Source of the DNA: Sperchopsis tessellata
Taxonomy: Eukaryota; Arthropoda; Insecta; Coleoptera; Hydrophilidae
Direction of reading: 5' to 3'
Length of the DNA: 29,303 nucleotides
Assembly (NCBI GenBank): GCA_033557685.1
Contig: JAWQRN010000462.1
Location: 1 to 29,303 of the forward strand
Shown here: piece after piece, positions 20,640-29,303 of the stretch
Numbering within the stretch: position 1 is the first letter of the stretch
How the letters are laid out: each line of letters begins with the position of its first letter
Notes under the pieces: model-generated
The model's input: the letters and a program-made list of their open reading frames with translations, nothing else
The model's database searches: none
Told to the model about the DNA's origin: nothing
Program-made: the position numbers and the translations under genes

Positions 20640-21115
20640 ATGTTTAAATTGACAAGGCGAAGGACTTTGTATGTTTGTAAAATTATCACATTATTAGTAG
20701 AAAAAAAAATTGAGATGTGATTAAATGGTTTAATGATATTCGTATTGTATAATTCATTCAAGTATTTTAATCTTGCTTCTGAAAAATTAAATCATTCAAA
20801 CAAATAGTGGTGTATATCTCCAAGTTGATTGCATATGAGCCGGGAAGAAGCCATGATTGGATCGTAATGGATTAAATGTAGTTATTATTCTCTTGCTAAA
20901 TACAGTATTTTTGAACCATGGTGGTTTGGGGATATTAATGAAGACAGATTTTTTAAATGACCCTTAGATGTATTTTCACTGTAAGATGTTAAAATTCCTG
21001 ACGTGAGAGAATTTTGGTTTGGAGGAGTGTCAGATAAAATTCCGCTGATTGCAGCTTCTTTAGCAAGTGTATCAACATTATCATTATTTTCAATTCCATT
21101 GTGTCAACAAAAATG
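20640..21115 (-). pseudogene. LINE ORF2 C-terminus with RNase H remnant (I/Jockey group)
   Basis: On the minus strand from 21115: HFC then HNGIENNDNVDTLAKEAA (21103-21050), the final motif block of a LINE RNase H domain (HxGxxGNExxDxLAKxA). After a ~150-base tether comes FNPLRSNHGFFPAHM near 20880-20836. Then GDIHHYLFE near 20820 and ARLKYLNELYN follow, the usual gag-knuckle-like C-terminus (cf. GDLxHxxFEC). A tryptophan codon before the HNG motif appears to be TGA, and two stops and a frame change lie near 20890. The RT domain is absent. It sits in intron 2 of mRpL21 in the gene's own orientation. Confidence 0.8.
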
Positions 21116-21928
21116 TTTATAAAAATGGGCCCATGCCATGCATCTTGGCCTTTGCCATTTCGTGGATCTTGTCAATCTGTTACCAAATGGTATATGTACA
21201 AAATTTACTATTTTGACAATCTATTTCCTAGCTACTACAGACAGCAGAGCTGTTATGTTTATAAGAAATTAAGGTTTGAAGCAATTAATTAAACTATATA
21301 AGAAACAACAACTAGTGATATAAATATACAAATGTCAAAAAATCTTATTAAGAATTATTCAAAAAAAATTAAGATTTTAAATGTATCGCTAATTTTTAAT
21401 GGGGATTTAGTCACTTTTTAGCCATCTTAACACATCATGTGTTTCCCTCTTAGCAATCTTAGACACAGTTTTGTTCTAACTTATATAGTATTTAAAGTCT
21501 AGCTTGGCAAATTTTATTTCTAAAGACTAAACTCATGCTACTAAATTCCTGTTACAATTACCAATTTAGTAATGCCAAAAACCAACTTATTCCCTTTTAA
21601 TAATAAGTGTTTCAAATGTAGTATGAGCACATTTTTAGTTATCTGTAAATCCTAGAAGACGAAAAATTATCAAATATGTATATTTTTCACAGAACCGATC
21701 TTCAGCAACAAGCAAATCATAATACGTTTTTGTACTACCCATCACCAATAAACAACAAGACTGTTATTAAACTTAAAGTAAATTGTAGCCTCAGAGGGGA
21801 GCTATGACCCAATGCACATATGTAAAAATAAATGTAAAAAAGCAATGTCAATAAAATAGCATAATTAGTGATTTTTTAAAAGTAGGTGAACTTCTTTTAA
21901 TAAAGTTACACCTAGTAGATTCAAATAC
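21116..21928. other. Intron 2 of mRpL21 next to exon 2
   Basis: AT-rich, with no recognisable coding or repeat structure. A 63-residue plus-strand frame at 21101-21292 overlaps the antisense LINE remnant and is not a gene. Confidence 0.4.
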
Positions 21929-22092
21929 CTTGTTTAAAATTATTTTATCTCCAGTACTGGGTGGCCAATATCCTTCAACTACAATTACATCGCCCTCTGT
22001 TATTTTAAACTGTTTTCCTGCAATTTGTACAACAGCAAATAATCTTTCTTGCTTATTTTTGGCAAATAGATCGTTTACACTTTGAAAGAGTT
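21929..22092 (-). CDS. mRpL21: mRpL21 (bL21m), coding exon 2
   Basis: The minus-strand exon has acceptor ATTTTCAG before 22092 and donor GTATTT after 21929. With the last base of exon 1 it gives exactly 55 codons. It carries the L21 signature: RLFAVVQIAGKQFKITEGD, then IVVEGYWPPSTGDKI and ends ILNK. In mitochondrial and bacterial L21 this part forms the small beta-barrel that binds 23S-type rRNA. It leaves in phase 0, matching exon 3. There are no stops or indels, so the exon appears intact and under constraint, unlike the transposon relics around it. Confidence 0.95.
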
Positions 22093-22689
22093 CTGAAAAT
22101 CAAAAAACAAAATTATACATCTGCCATATATCAAACTTCTACAAAAGAGTATTATGTATGGTTTCTAATATATTAGTTTGCCATTTCTCGAGATGTTACT
22201 GCAATTGCAAGAAAATATGCACTCTATTGGAACTTGAACTGACAAATGACATAACTGAAAAATGATGTTCCACTTTTTCGTTACGTGTATTAAATTTAGG
22301 ATGATAATTAAGCTTAACCACCCAATTTAGAAATATGATGAACAGACAAAAATTTAGTACAAGTATGGGAGATGCTAATACATTCCAGCTTGAATCCTTA
22401 ATAAAACATATTATGTAGTGAGAAACGTTCATGTGCCTACAAGTGTGGGATGACAATAAAGATTAGCATACAAATTACCTGTAATCTATTATACGTTTGT
22501 TTCCTACAGGACAAAGCGCCTTCATGTAAAAGTATTAGCAAACCAATTTAAACTGTCACTCATTTGAATAACAGAGATATGTTTACAATATGATATTGCC
22601 AATACTTAAAAAGTTCGTCAAATACACGTTAATTAATTATTAAACATAATAAATTTGATGCATGCAGATTATATCACATTTATATATAC
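22093..22689. other. Intron 1 of mRpL21
   Basis: A 597-nt phase-1 intron from GTATAT (minus, next to 22690) to TTTTCAG. The 86-residue minus-strand open frame inside it (22196-22456) has no motif and no splice support. Confidence 0.8.
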
Positions 22690-22852
22690 CTAGTTTTGCT
22701 TCTTTTTCTTCATTTGGATTAACTATTTCATACTTCGTTGGAGTATTACAATAAAACGTCTTTGTTGCGGAAAATACGCTAGGTAAACGTTTAATTCCGA
22801 TATTCGCGCTGTAAGAGCTAAATTTATTTAAGCAATGTCTAAACACCGACAT
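22690..22852 (-). CDS. mRpL21: mRpL21 (bL21m), coding exon 1 with start codon
   Basis: The ATG at 22852 opens a 54-codon exon plus one base, ending at a GTATAT donor. The first ~35 residues are rich in Ser, Arg, Lys and aromatics and nearly lack acidic residues (MSVFRHCLNKF..., IKRLPSVFSATKTF), as expected for a mitochondrial targeting peptide. A charged stretch, EIVNPNEEKEAKL, leads into exon 2. The phase (1) matches exon 2. The encoded protein is a structural component of the mitochondrial large ribosomal subunit, made in the cytosol and imported. The three exons give 161 codons; animal homologues are near 200 residues, so one short exon is outstanding. No upstream in-frame ATG was preferred because this one gives the targeting peptide. 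Confidence 0.88.
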
Positions 22853-23055
22853 AATGTATAATTGAGGTTATGTGATAACAGACCAGTACCTAACTAGACA
22901 TTTATTACTACCTAGCTACGCATTACAAAATTCAACAAATGATTACATAAAATGTATGTTCACGTTTTTTTTTAAGTATATAAGTATTTCCGAATATATA
23001 ATATATATATATATATATGTATATATATATTTTTATAAAGTAGTGTGAAGGTGCT
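22853..23055. promoter_or_regulatory. Candidate shared 5' region with (AT)n microsatellite
   Basis: The 203 bp lie between the mRpL21 start (minus) and the ATG of the candidate divergent exon (plus). A mainly (AT)n run occupies about 22992-23031. Its position makes a compact bidirectional promoter possible, but no promoter element can be identified from sequence alone. Confidence 0.35.
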
Positions 23056-23116
23056 ATGTTAAATTCGTTTATTTTTCGTACTGAAACTGAATACCTGCCC
23101 TTGGATGGAATAAATG
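23056..23116 (+). CDS. Candidate first coding exon of a divergent gene
   Basis: ATG 23056 opens 20 codons plus one base (MLNSFIFRTETEYLPLDGIN) and ends at a good donor, G|GTAAGA. The peptide has a protein-like mix unlike the AT-driven noise around it, and the ATG lies 204 bp from the mRpL21 start in the opposite direction. I do not recognise the protein. No clear second exon was found in the next 6 kb, which argues caution. If read through, the frame stops about seven codons beyond the donor. Confidence 0.3.
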
Positions 23117-25026
23117 GTAAGAATTTATATTACTTATAATAACAATCATAAAAATAATGACGGTCAAGCAGCGCCTGTGTATCAGTTGGAATGATATTGA
23201 AACAAAAGTTCGCCATGGCCTTTTTGACGCAATAGGATTTTTGTATTTGGCTAACTGGAATTATATATATTGACGTCATTAGATTAACTTCTCTTTAACT
23301 TACAATTTCATTGTATCTAACTTGTAAATAAATCCCATACCTAGGTAATGCCATATATTCATTACAATCCTGGATTCCCCAAGCGGCGTTCTTTAGGACA
23401 AGATTTTTAATGAATATCTGTTATTTCAAATAATAAAAATTATTCTACCGAAATTATACATTTAAAGATGCAAACTTGGTTTTTTTAATGTACCTAAATA
23501 GCAATCAGTATTGGTACCCGGTGAAAAGGACATATAGGAAGCTCAAATCAAAATTCAGTTCCAAAACTGTACTGTCTACCGTACATTATCGCATTTTGGA
23601 AGTGGCTTCATTTTTCCTGCAATTTGATTGAATGATTTTTCGCTGGATTCAAAATATAGCCATTTAATAGTAGCGGTAGTGTACTGGCGTTGGTGCCATT
23701 GAATTATAACCATCTCTAAAAATCTGTGTATTGTGTTGCCTAATATTACTTCTGGGTGGACAAATTATTCCCTCCAACTTTAGCGTCTATCCAGGAAACC
23801 CGCCATATGGCGCGAAGACCAAAGGGAAATTACGTGCTTGTCTTACAACGAGTGTCAGGATAAACGTTTTCTTCTCTAGCGTAAAAGTGTTTTTGATCGC
23901 GCTGGTATAAAATAACTTTCTATAAGTACATTAGATAGTGTGTGTGCTACATTCAAATCCAGCTTCCTAATCGAAATAAAATCATTCCCATTTTTTCATA
24001 CTACATAGCACGAGAACCGCAGTCTCCACACACGTCCGCGGCTATATTCGAGACGAGATCCTGGGCCAATAAACCTACGGTAAACGATAATAATGTTATT
24101 TTACTAACGAGAAATTCAATCCTGTTTACTCGAAACAGAATCAGCGCCAATACATTAATTTACAGCTCATGAATCAATAGGGCCTTCGAAATGAAATTCA
24201 GTACCATACCATAACAGTAAGCCTTCTTAATTATTTTTGTTACTTAAAAACAACATACAATAAATATTTTTCATTAATCACAAAACAGATTAAGCTTTTT
24301 TCACATCGCTATGTACCTACCCATGGCCATAAACCTTTTCACTAATACAGCTATTTTCGTTATTTGACATCGAATGCGTACCTACCTCATATGTTAACAT
24401 ATATTAGGATAATTGTTCAAAATTTTAATCTTACTGTGGGAAACGACCTATTAAAGTTAAATATCCACTGAAAATCTGATAAAAAATAACTTTCATATAT
24501 TTAGACGATGGATTAAGATCTAGAATTATATTGATAAACATTCACGAATTCAGTTAATTTGTTTTGTGAACACTATCTAGAATTTACATATTGCTGCGCA
24601 CAGGTTTATAATGACTTCTTTATACAATTCGGTGGTGTTATAAGTTCTTAGATTGAATAATGTCTTTATTTAAATTTAAAAATTTTTTTTTATTATTTAT
24701 AATACATCATCGTAAGCAACAAAAATGGACAAACTAAAGTGTTGCTTATCATATCTTCTTAATCACATTGACTTCGGTGGTTCGCCGAATTGATAGATAA
24801 AATTCTTCATTAATACATCAGAAGTGCAGTATCGTTTCTGATTTACCTTCCAGGGATTGCTCGTCTTCTTTTCGAGACGCACTTTGTTTGTTCCGTAACT
24901 TATCCCTGGCTTAGATAAGACAGTAGCGTGTGCTTCCGTTTGAGACACCATATGGCAAGGACGTTCACCTGTGCATTTGTCCATTTAGTGTCAATTGTAT
25001 CATACATTATCTCATTAATCCTTACA
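23117..25026. other. Unassigned region, possible intron of the divergent gene
   Basis: No known protein is recognised. A 76-residue plus-strand frame (23942-24172) and a 73-residue minus-strand frame (24763-24984, starting MDKCTGERPCHMVSQTEAH) have fairly balanced composition but no domain I know. The latter may be an old repeat. A TGACGTCA palindrome, a CRE-like 8-mer, lies near 23272-23279, probably by chance. Confidence 0.35.
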
Positions 25027-25118
25027 GATGAAACACAACACGAAATACACATTCATTTCATCTTAGATCCATGGCTGGTCTATGGAAACAGAATGTATAT
25101 TTTGTGTTGTGTTTCATC
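25027..25118. repeat. 92-bp imperfect inverted repeat
   Basis: GATGAAACACAACACGAAAT (25027-25046) and the bases following it to 25059 pair with 25084-25118, which contains ATTTTGTGTTGTGTTTCATC. The arms are ~34 bp with a few mismatches around a ~24-bp loop. Open frames over it are incidental. It may be a small MITE or a stem-loop from a larger repeat. Confidence 0.7.
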
Positions 25119-25121
25119 CGC

Positions 25122-25880
25122 CCAGGTGTAAATTAAATTTAAGTATTACAATACAAAGTTTCCTTTATGGATTTGAACTAGAAATAGTATAGCAATTATT
25201 GGGTTTTCTGTCCCCTATGAATAGCGTCAAAGGAAAAGACAGTAGCGTAAAGACAGGTAAGGATATCTTGACTTATAAACGTATAAACACAAGAACAGAA
25301 ACTAATAAATAAGTCAAATATTACGCATGAAACCACATAGCGCTTTAAAATAAAAAAATGTAGGTTATGTCCTATTGACGGATATATACCTGATATAGGT
25401 CATAGATGCACGGATGTTTTTTTATTAAATGCAATACTGTTTTATCTAAACAGGCTTTAACAACGTTTTCTTACCTGCCCTTGCGCTAATTTTTTATCTG
25501 AACGAGCATGTGCAAATAACATTGGAATTTAGGAAGGCAATTATATTTATTCAATAACGTTCATTGTGGAGTCATTTTAAAATCAGACATTTTCGTACAA
25601 AGAACTTTTATTCGGTCAAAAGACATTGTGGATCATCGGTTAGGAAATTGTCATAGAAAATTTGAGAATAAAACGGTCATAAATCAAGGTGCTTCAAGAG
25701 TTGGACATATATGTCCATCCACATTATATGCAAAGAAAAAGCGTTTACAGTACCTCTCTATGGAATTCTCATATTGATCACGACTCAGGTTTAAAAGCCG
25801 TGCACAGATAGCAGGTAAATATACTTAGGAATTAGAGCATGTACACATATTGGCTATTTAATATGTGTGTATATGCATAC
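25122..25880. other. Unassigned spacer
   Basis: No gene recognised. A 14-nt perfect palindrome, GGACATATATGTCC, lies at 25703-25716. The stretch ends at the outer edge of the Gypsy 3' LTR. Confidence 0.4.
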
Positions 25881-26207
25881 TGTAATGGTTTTACAGATTC
25901 ACAAATAACAATCCAACAAATTTAATGTGTATTTATTTTAAAGTGTTAAGTATACATTAACACACTAATAAATTATACAACTTTATTTCTAGCGGGTATA
26001 TTAATCTTCTGCTACGCGTGTCACACTTCGCTTCGCTATTGGATCCTTGGTTTTATATGCCGGCGAGATTTCTGCTGAAACGTTCGGGATTCCGCAAGCA
26101 CATTCTGAACTTGTTGCGTCTGGCCTCATGTGGTACAGTCGACTGCATACTAGGCTATTCTATAAAAGTGATCAGTGTCATAAAAACTCCGCAGTAGTTT
26201 TGTAACA
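25881..26207 (-). repeat. 3' LTR of a Gypsy element
   Basis: On the minus strand the repeat starts TGTTACAAAACTACTGC at 26207, right after a polypurine tract, and ends AACCATTACA at 25881, giving TGT...ACA ends over 327 bp. Inside are a TATA-like TATAAAA (26057-26051) and, ~70 bases later, AATAAA (25987-25982). This is the order expected for an LTR with promoter and polyadenylation signal. No second copy was found up to the window end, so the 5' LTR is lost, deleted or beyond the window. Confidence 0.75.
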
Positions 26208-26210
26208 TTG

Positions 26211-26225
26211 CCCCCTCCTTTTTTT
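26211..26225 (-). other. Polypurine tract of the Gypsy element
   Basis: Minus-strand AAAAAAAGGAGGGGG is followed by CAA and then TGTTAC of the LTR. This is the classic plus-strand primer site layout for a Gypsy element. Confidence 0.75.
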
Positions 26226-27590
26226 ATGTTTGTCTTGAATAGGTGCACCTGCAGAGGATTGACCTCCCCAGAAATGGAGGGGGAGGGAAAGAAAGACCCA
26301 GACTATTAGTTGTTGCTCATGTAGTGTATCTCCGACACCATTATTTGATATCATTGTGACAACTGACCCAATAAAATCGTTCTCTAACCTTCTCTTATGT
26401 TTTCTTACACCTAAATAGCCTCCGGAACTCCCATTGTTTAGTTCTTCCAACATTTTTTGCCTTTTATTTTTAGGTAGCGTTCTGTGTAGGGTCTTATCTT
26501 CCTTTTCGTTCTCTCAAGACCTTCTTGTCACTACACCTTCGCTGGACACTACATATCCGAGATATTTTACTTTCTTCTTGCATAAGTGGTATTTCTTTGG
26601 GCCGAGTTTTAAAAGGGCATTTCTCGATCTTCTAATAGCCTCGTCCAAATTCTTCAAATGCCGTAGCAATTACGAGGATATATTTTAAGTACATCAGACA
26701 GGTCTTCCAAAATAAACCCTTGAGATTAAAATCCATGTCTTTCGAAAATTGCTGGTGCATAGCATAGTCCAAAGGGCATGACGGTGAACTGTCACAGCCC
26801 TGATATTGTAGAAAAAGTTGTTTTTCTCTGTCTTTAGTATCTAGCTCTACTTGTCAATAACCACTTTTCAAATCTGTGGAGTACCATTGGGACCCTGCCA
26901 AGGTGCCAAAGTGTCGTCTATTCCTAGCAAATAGTAAAAATTATTTGTCTACGTAAAATGTGATTTTTTTTCAATACCAGAACAATCTTTGAGGCTCAAG
27001 GACTACTGGAAGGCTCTATGACTCGTTTCACTAGGAGTAAACGCCTTGAATTCTTAATTGCAGTGGCACTACCTGTGTGGATGTACCACATTGGTATGGC
27101 TATTGTCTTCCTCTCCGTTGGCAGAAATGTCTTGGAATTTCCTTAGATGACCTAGCACTTGTTTTTCTTCTCTTGGTGATGAATTCTTTCATGATCGGCA
27201 ATATTGCTTATAATTTCTTCACATAATCTTGGTTTATCATATATGTATACACCTTTTTCACATCTGGTAACTGAGACGTATGGTTCTAGAGTTTCCAAAA
27301 ATTTTCCTTTATTACAAATTATAGGTAGCTCATTGGTGTTCAAGATATCAACTGGAACTACATTTTGCGACCTAACTAGGGCTCTTCAACCAGAACTCTA
27401 TTATTGATTGGTTTTTCCATACAAGATTCAGTAAGACTCAACCGGCAATCATTCATTTCGTTTTCAGTCTTAGCTTGGGTTATTTGTTCAGTCATAGACG
27501 CTATCGTGACATCATCTGTAAGAAGTAGGCACACACTGGTTAGCGACATGATATGATCTGCATTACTCAATGTGCAACGTATGTCCACCG
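26226..27590 (-). pseudogene. Gypsy pol pseudogene: linker, reverse transcriptase, integrase remnant
   Basis: Read on the minus strand. From 27590, VDIRCTLSN and RALVRSQNVVPVDI near 27390-27350 are the region between protease and RT. SRRLLLVKRVIEPSSSP near 27045-27005 is the RT entry. IDDTLAPLAGS, DLKSGY-stop-QVELD near 26875 and FTVMPFGLCYAPAIFER near 26790 follow. The catalytic YLDD region has decayed to YLK-YI near 26700. KYLGYVVSSEGV near 26570-26540 ends the RT. RNase H is deleted. An integrase start, LEELNNGSSGGYLG near 26450, and a residual zinc-finger stretch come next. The two histidines usual in that finger are Asn and Tyr here. Frameshifts and stops are many. It is a retrotransposon, distinct from the 1807-5345 element. 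Confidence 0.87.
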
Positions 27591-28697
27591 GAACTCCACA
27601 TAATTAAGATCGAATCAACACACTCAATACAGAGATAACTTGCAACTACCATACTTGACTACGATGTAGAAACAGTACCCAATATAGACCGTGAGAATAT
27701 ATAACAATCTGCTTATGAGGGTCTTGCCAATGAAGAGGTTATGGATGCTCCGAAGAAGTGAATATTTTTCTCTTGGCTATTTATTTGCTTGTTCGCCGGA
27801 TATACTGTTTGTTCGAAGTCTGTGATAATATTTTGCACTGGCGTATTTATTTGTTTTATTATGCTTTCTAATTTTTAGTCTATGTATATACTTAGTATTG
27901 TTTTAATACTGCCGCATCCCAAACGCCATTTATTCTTATCGCTAATTAATAAAATCTGTAAAATGACATAGGACAATGCTTGTTGTCTACAGAATCAATA
28001 TAGTCTATTTTTATTCAAGTAGCTTAAACAAAGAGCTATCAAATAAAAATGTGCATATGCTGCTAGATATTCCACAAAACAGCGTGGTACTGGGACATTG
28101 CGTCGCTGGTTATCCACTGTTGGTTGTTTTCTCTTTGCGCTCTTGTCGCTTCGAGTTCGATCAACAGGAGAAAGTGACCATTACGTGACTAGGCTGGGAG
28201 AGGTCACACTGGGGAAGTCTTATGCCCCATGGTGTAATTAAGTAGCAAGCCGATGGCTTTGTCAAGCCCGAGCCAGCTGAGCTGTCAGTAGATAAGCTTT
28301 AGGAGTTCGGGAACAAAATCCCATAAGAATTTGCATAGGGGTCTCAATTTACTTTACTTCCAGTCTAGGGGTGGGGTTAGGACGTTTGAGAGTTTGAATG
28401 TGTGAGGTTTGAATTGAGGAGGTTTGAACTGTGAAGGGCGGCAAGAGGTAGTGTGGTAGGCGCCGAGGGGGCGGCATCTACGTCGGGAGATTTTAATTTG
28501 GGTATTGTGTTGCTTAGTTGTTAGGGGTATGTTGTGTGTGTGTGTCTGCAGGCATAGCTATAAACTTCTATCTACAGCACTTTCAACTTACCGTTCTCTG
28601 GAGCTCCATATGCATGGTGTAATAAGATAAACCAATGTATGAAGGTACGAATAAAATAGTCATTATTTTTATATTAATAATTATCTATACATTTAAA
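27591..28697. other. Unassigned region with a (GT)n microsatellite
   Basis: No secure gene. Bases 27600-27960 could be decayed 5' parts (gag/protease) of the Gypsy element, but no active-site motif was found. The 28100-28500 part is relatively GC-rich and repeat-like without a recognised family. (GT)n lies at 28533-28545. Confidence 0.4.
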
Positions 28698-29210
28698 TTA
28701 CATATCCTCATCCATTATTGAATAATGACCCCACGGAAACGTTTTTATGCCGTCTAAACAAATAAATCTTTTGTCGTTATGAGGACTCAAGGCAATTTTG
28801 GTTTGTACAACAGTCGAAACATTGTGATGTATGTTTACTTTTAATTCTTTGTCTCTTGTAAACACTGCAACACAAGGGATGTTATAAATATTATTTTGAA
28901 GATAGTCATTGGTATCAAAATATTTTATCATTTTTGATTACTTCATATAAATTGACTGTCTCAATTACATATATAAGAGAATCGGTATCGGTATAGCAAA
29001 CTCTAGCTTTATCACCAATACGATTCTTCATATATGAGTAATGAAAATCATATATTTTTAATTTGGAAATGTCGAGTATGCACATGGTCACATTTATTGG
29101 TTTATTAAAATACACTTCGGTTTTTTTAATTTGTCATCGAAAATACATGATTATTTGAAATTTGGTTCGAAAATTAATGCTTCTGCACAATATCCTCTTT
29201 CTTATATTGT
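28698..29210 (-). pseudogene. Polinton/Maverick-type DNA polymerase B remnant
   Basis: The minus-strand frame from about 29210 reads ALIFEPNFK, a stop, then KKTEVYFNKPINV. It continues MCILDISKLKIYDFHYSYMK and the polymerase motif C, CYTDTDSLIY (29000-28968), with both aspartates of DTD present. After a small frame change near 28925 comes YFDTNDY. It then jumps to the C-terminal block NKxALSPxDDKRxI-like (KIALSPHNDKRFICLDGIKT) and WGHYSI, with a natural stop at 28698. This fits protein-primed family B polymerases of Polintons and related viruses. About 100 residues between motif C and the C-terminal block appear deleted, and exonuclease, TPR1 and motif A regions are absent. It is a dead, integrated relic. 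Confidence 0.83.
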
Positions 29211-29228
29211 TACAAGTTTTATTAGCGA

Positions 29229-29303
29229 ATGAATGTTGTTTCCGGGTGGAAACCGTGTAGAGGCTCTGACAAGTGCCGACGTTTCGTCCACTGTTGCAAG
29301 GGA
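29229..29303 (-). ncRNA. Second copy of the hammerhead-like repeat, cut by window end
   Basis: On the minus strand, 29303-29230 matches 19851-19924 with two visible mismatches over ~74 bases. Shared blocks include AGTGGACGAAACGTCGGCAC and GGTTTCCACCCGGAAACAAC. The GAAACGTC half of the hammerhead-like core is present; the CTGA half would lie beyond 29303. It is adjacent, within ~20 bp, to the polymerase B remnant on the same strand. Confidence 0.5.

Noticed and set aside
22992..23031. (AT)n run as a TATA-type core promoter
   Set aside because: It is a simple microsatellite; its orientation and distance cannot define a start site.
24763..24984. 73-residue minus-strand ORF, possible small secreted or zinc-binding protein
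   Set aside because: It has three cysteines but no conserved spacing or signal peptide, no splice support, and overlaps a plus-strand frame. It may be an unknown repeat, but not enough to call a gene.
26434..26688. 84-residue plus-strand ORF, apparently membrane-like
   Set aside because: It is the shadow of the Gypsy reverse transcriptase and integrase remnant on the minus strand.
28200..28330. tRNA-derived SINE head
   Set aside because: No A-box/B-box pair with proper spacing could be found, and no tRNA-like fold is visible.

Overview
The window is AT-rich eukaryotic nuclear DNA, almost certainly from an insect or another arthropod. Two things point there: a spliced nuclear gene for mitochondrial ribosomal protein L21 (bL21m), and decayed transposons of arthropod type (R1-, Jockey- and I-like non-LTR elements, Gypsy LTR elements, mariner, hAT, and a Polinton-type DNA polymerase). 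Nothing looks bacterial, and I see no operon, CRISPR array or tRNA. I cannot name the species.

Layout. 1-5345: a ~690 bp foldback palindrome (327-1013), then a nested block in which two ~650-700 bp LTR-like direct repeats flank a decayed Gypsy gag/protease and the 3' part of an R1-clade LINE. 5385-7380: two decayed Jockey-like LINE fragments. 7380-10950: AT-rich DNA with GATC-rich repeats and one unrecognised ORF. 10955-11565: antisense LINE reverse transcriptase fragment. 12156-12287: a 33-bp minisatellite. 13884-14581: an internally deleted mariner-like element.

14872-22852 (minus strand): three coding exons of mRpL21 with matching splice phases (161 codons). The 6.9 kb second intron contains duplicated modules, a LINE tail, a hAT transposase pseudogene, a hammerhead-like repeat and an RNase H-containing LINE fragment. 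The last coding exon was not found and probably lies below 14872, either unrecognised or outside the window. About 200 bp upstream of the mRpL21 start, a short plus-strand ORF with a good splice donor (23056-23116) may be the first exon of a divergent gene.

23117-29303: mostly anonymous DNA, a 92-bp inverted repeat (25027-25118), the 3' half of a second Gypsy element with a well-formed 3' LTR (25881-27590, minus), and a DNA polymerase B remnant of Polinton type (28698-29210, minus). That remnant lies next to an inverted second copy of the hammerhead-like repeat at the window edge.

The only gene supported as functional is mRpL21. Every transposon protein carries stops, frameshifts or deletions. 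The features most worth a second look are the Gypsy/R1 composite, the pair of inverted hammerhead-like repeats, the Polinton remnant, and the candidate divergent exon.
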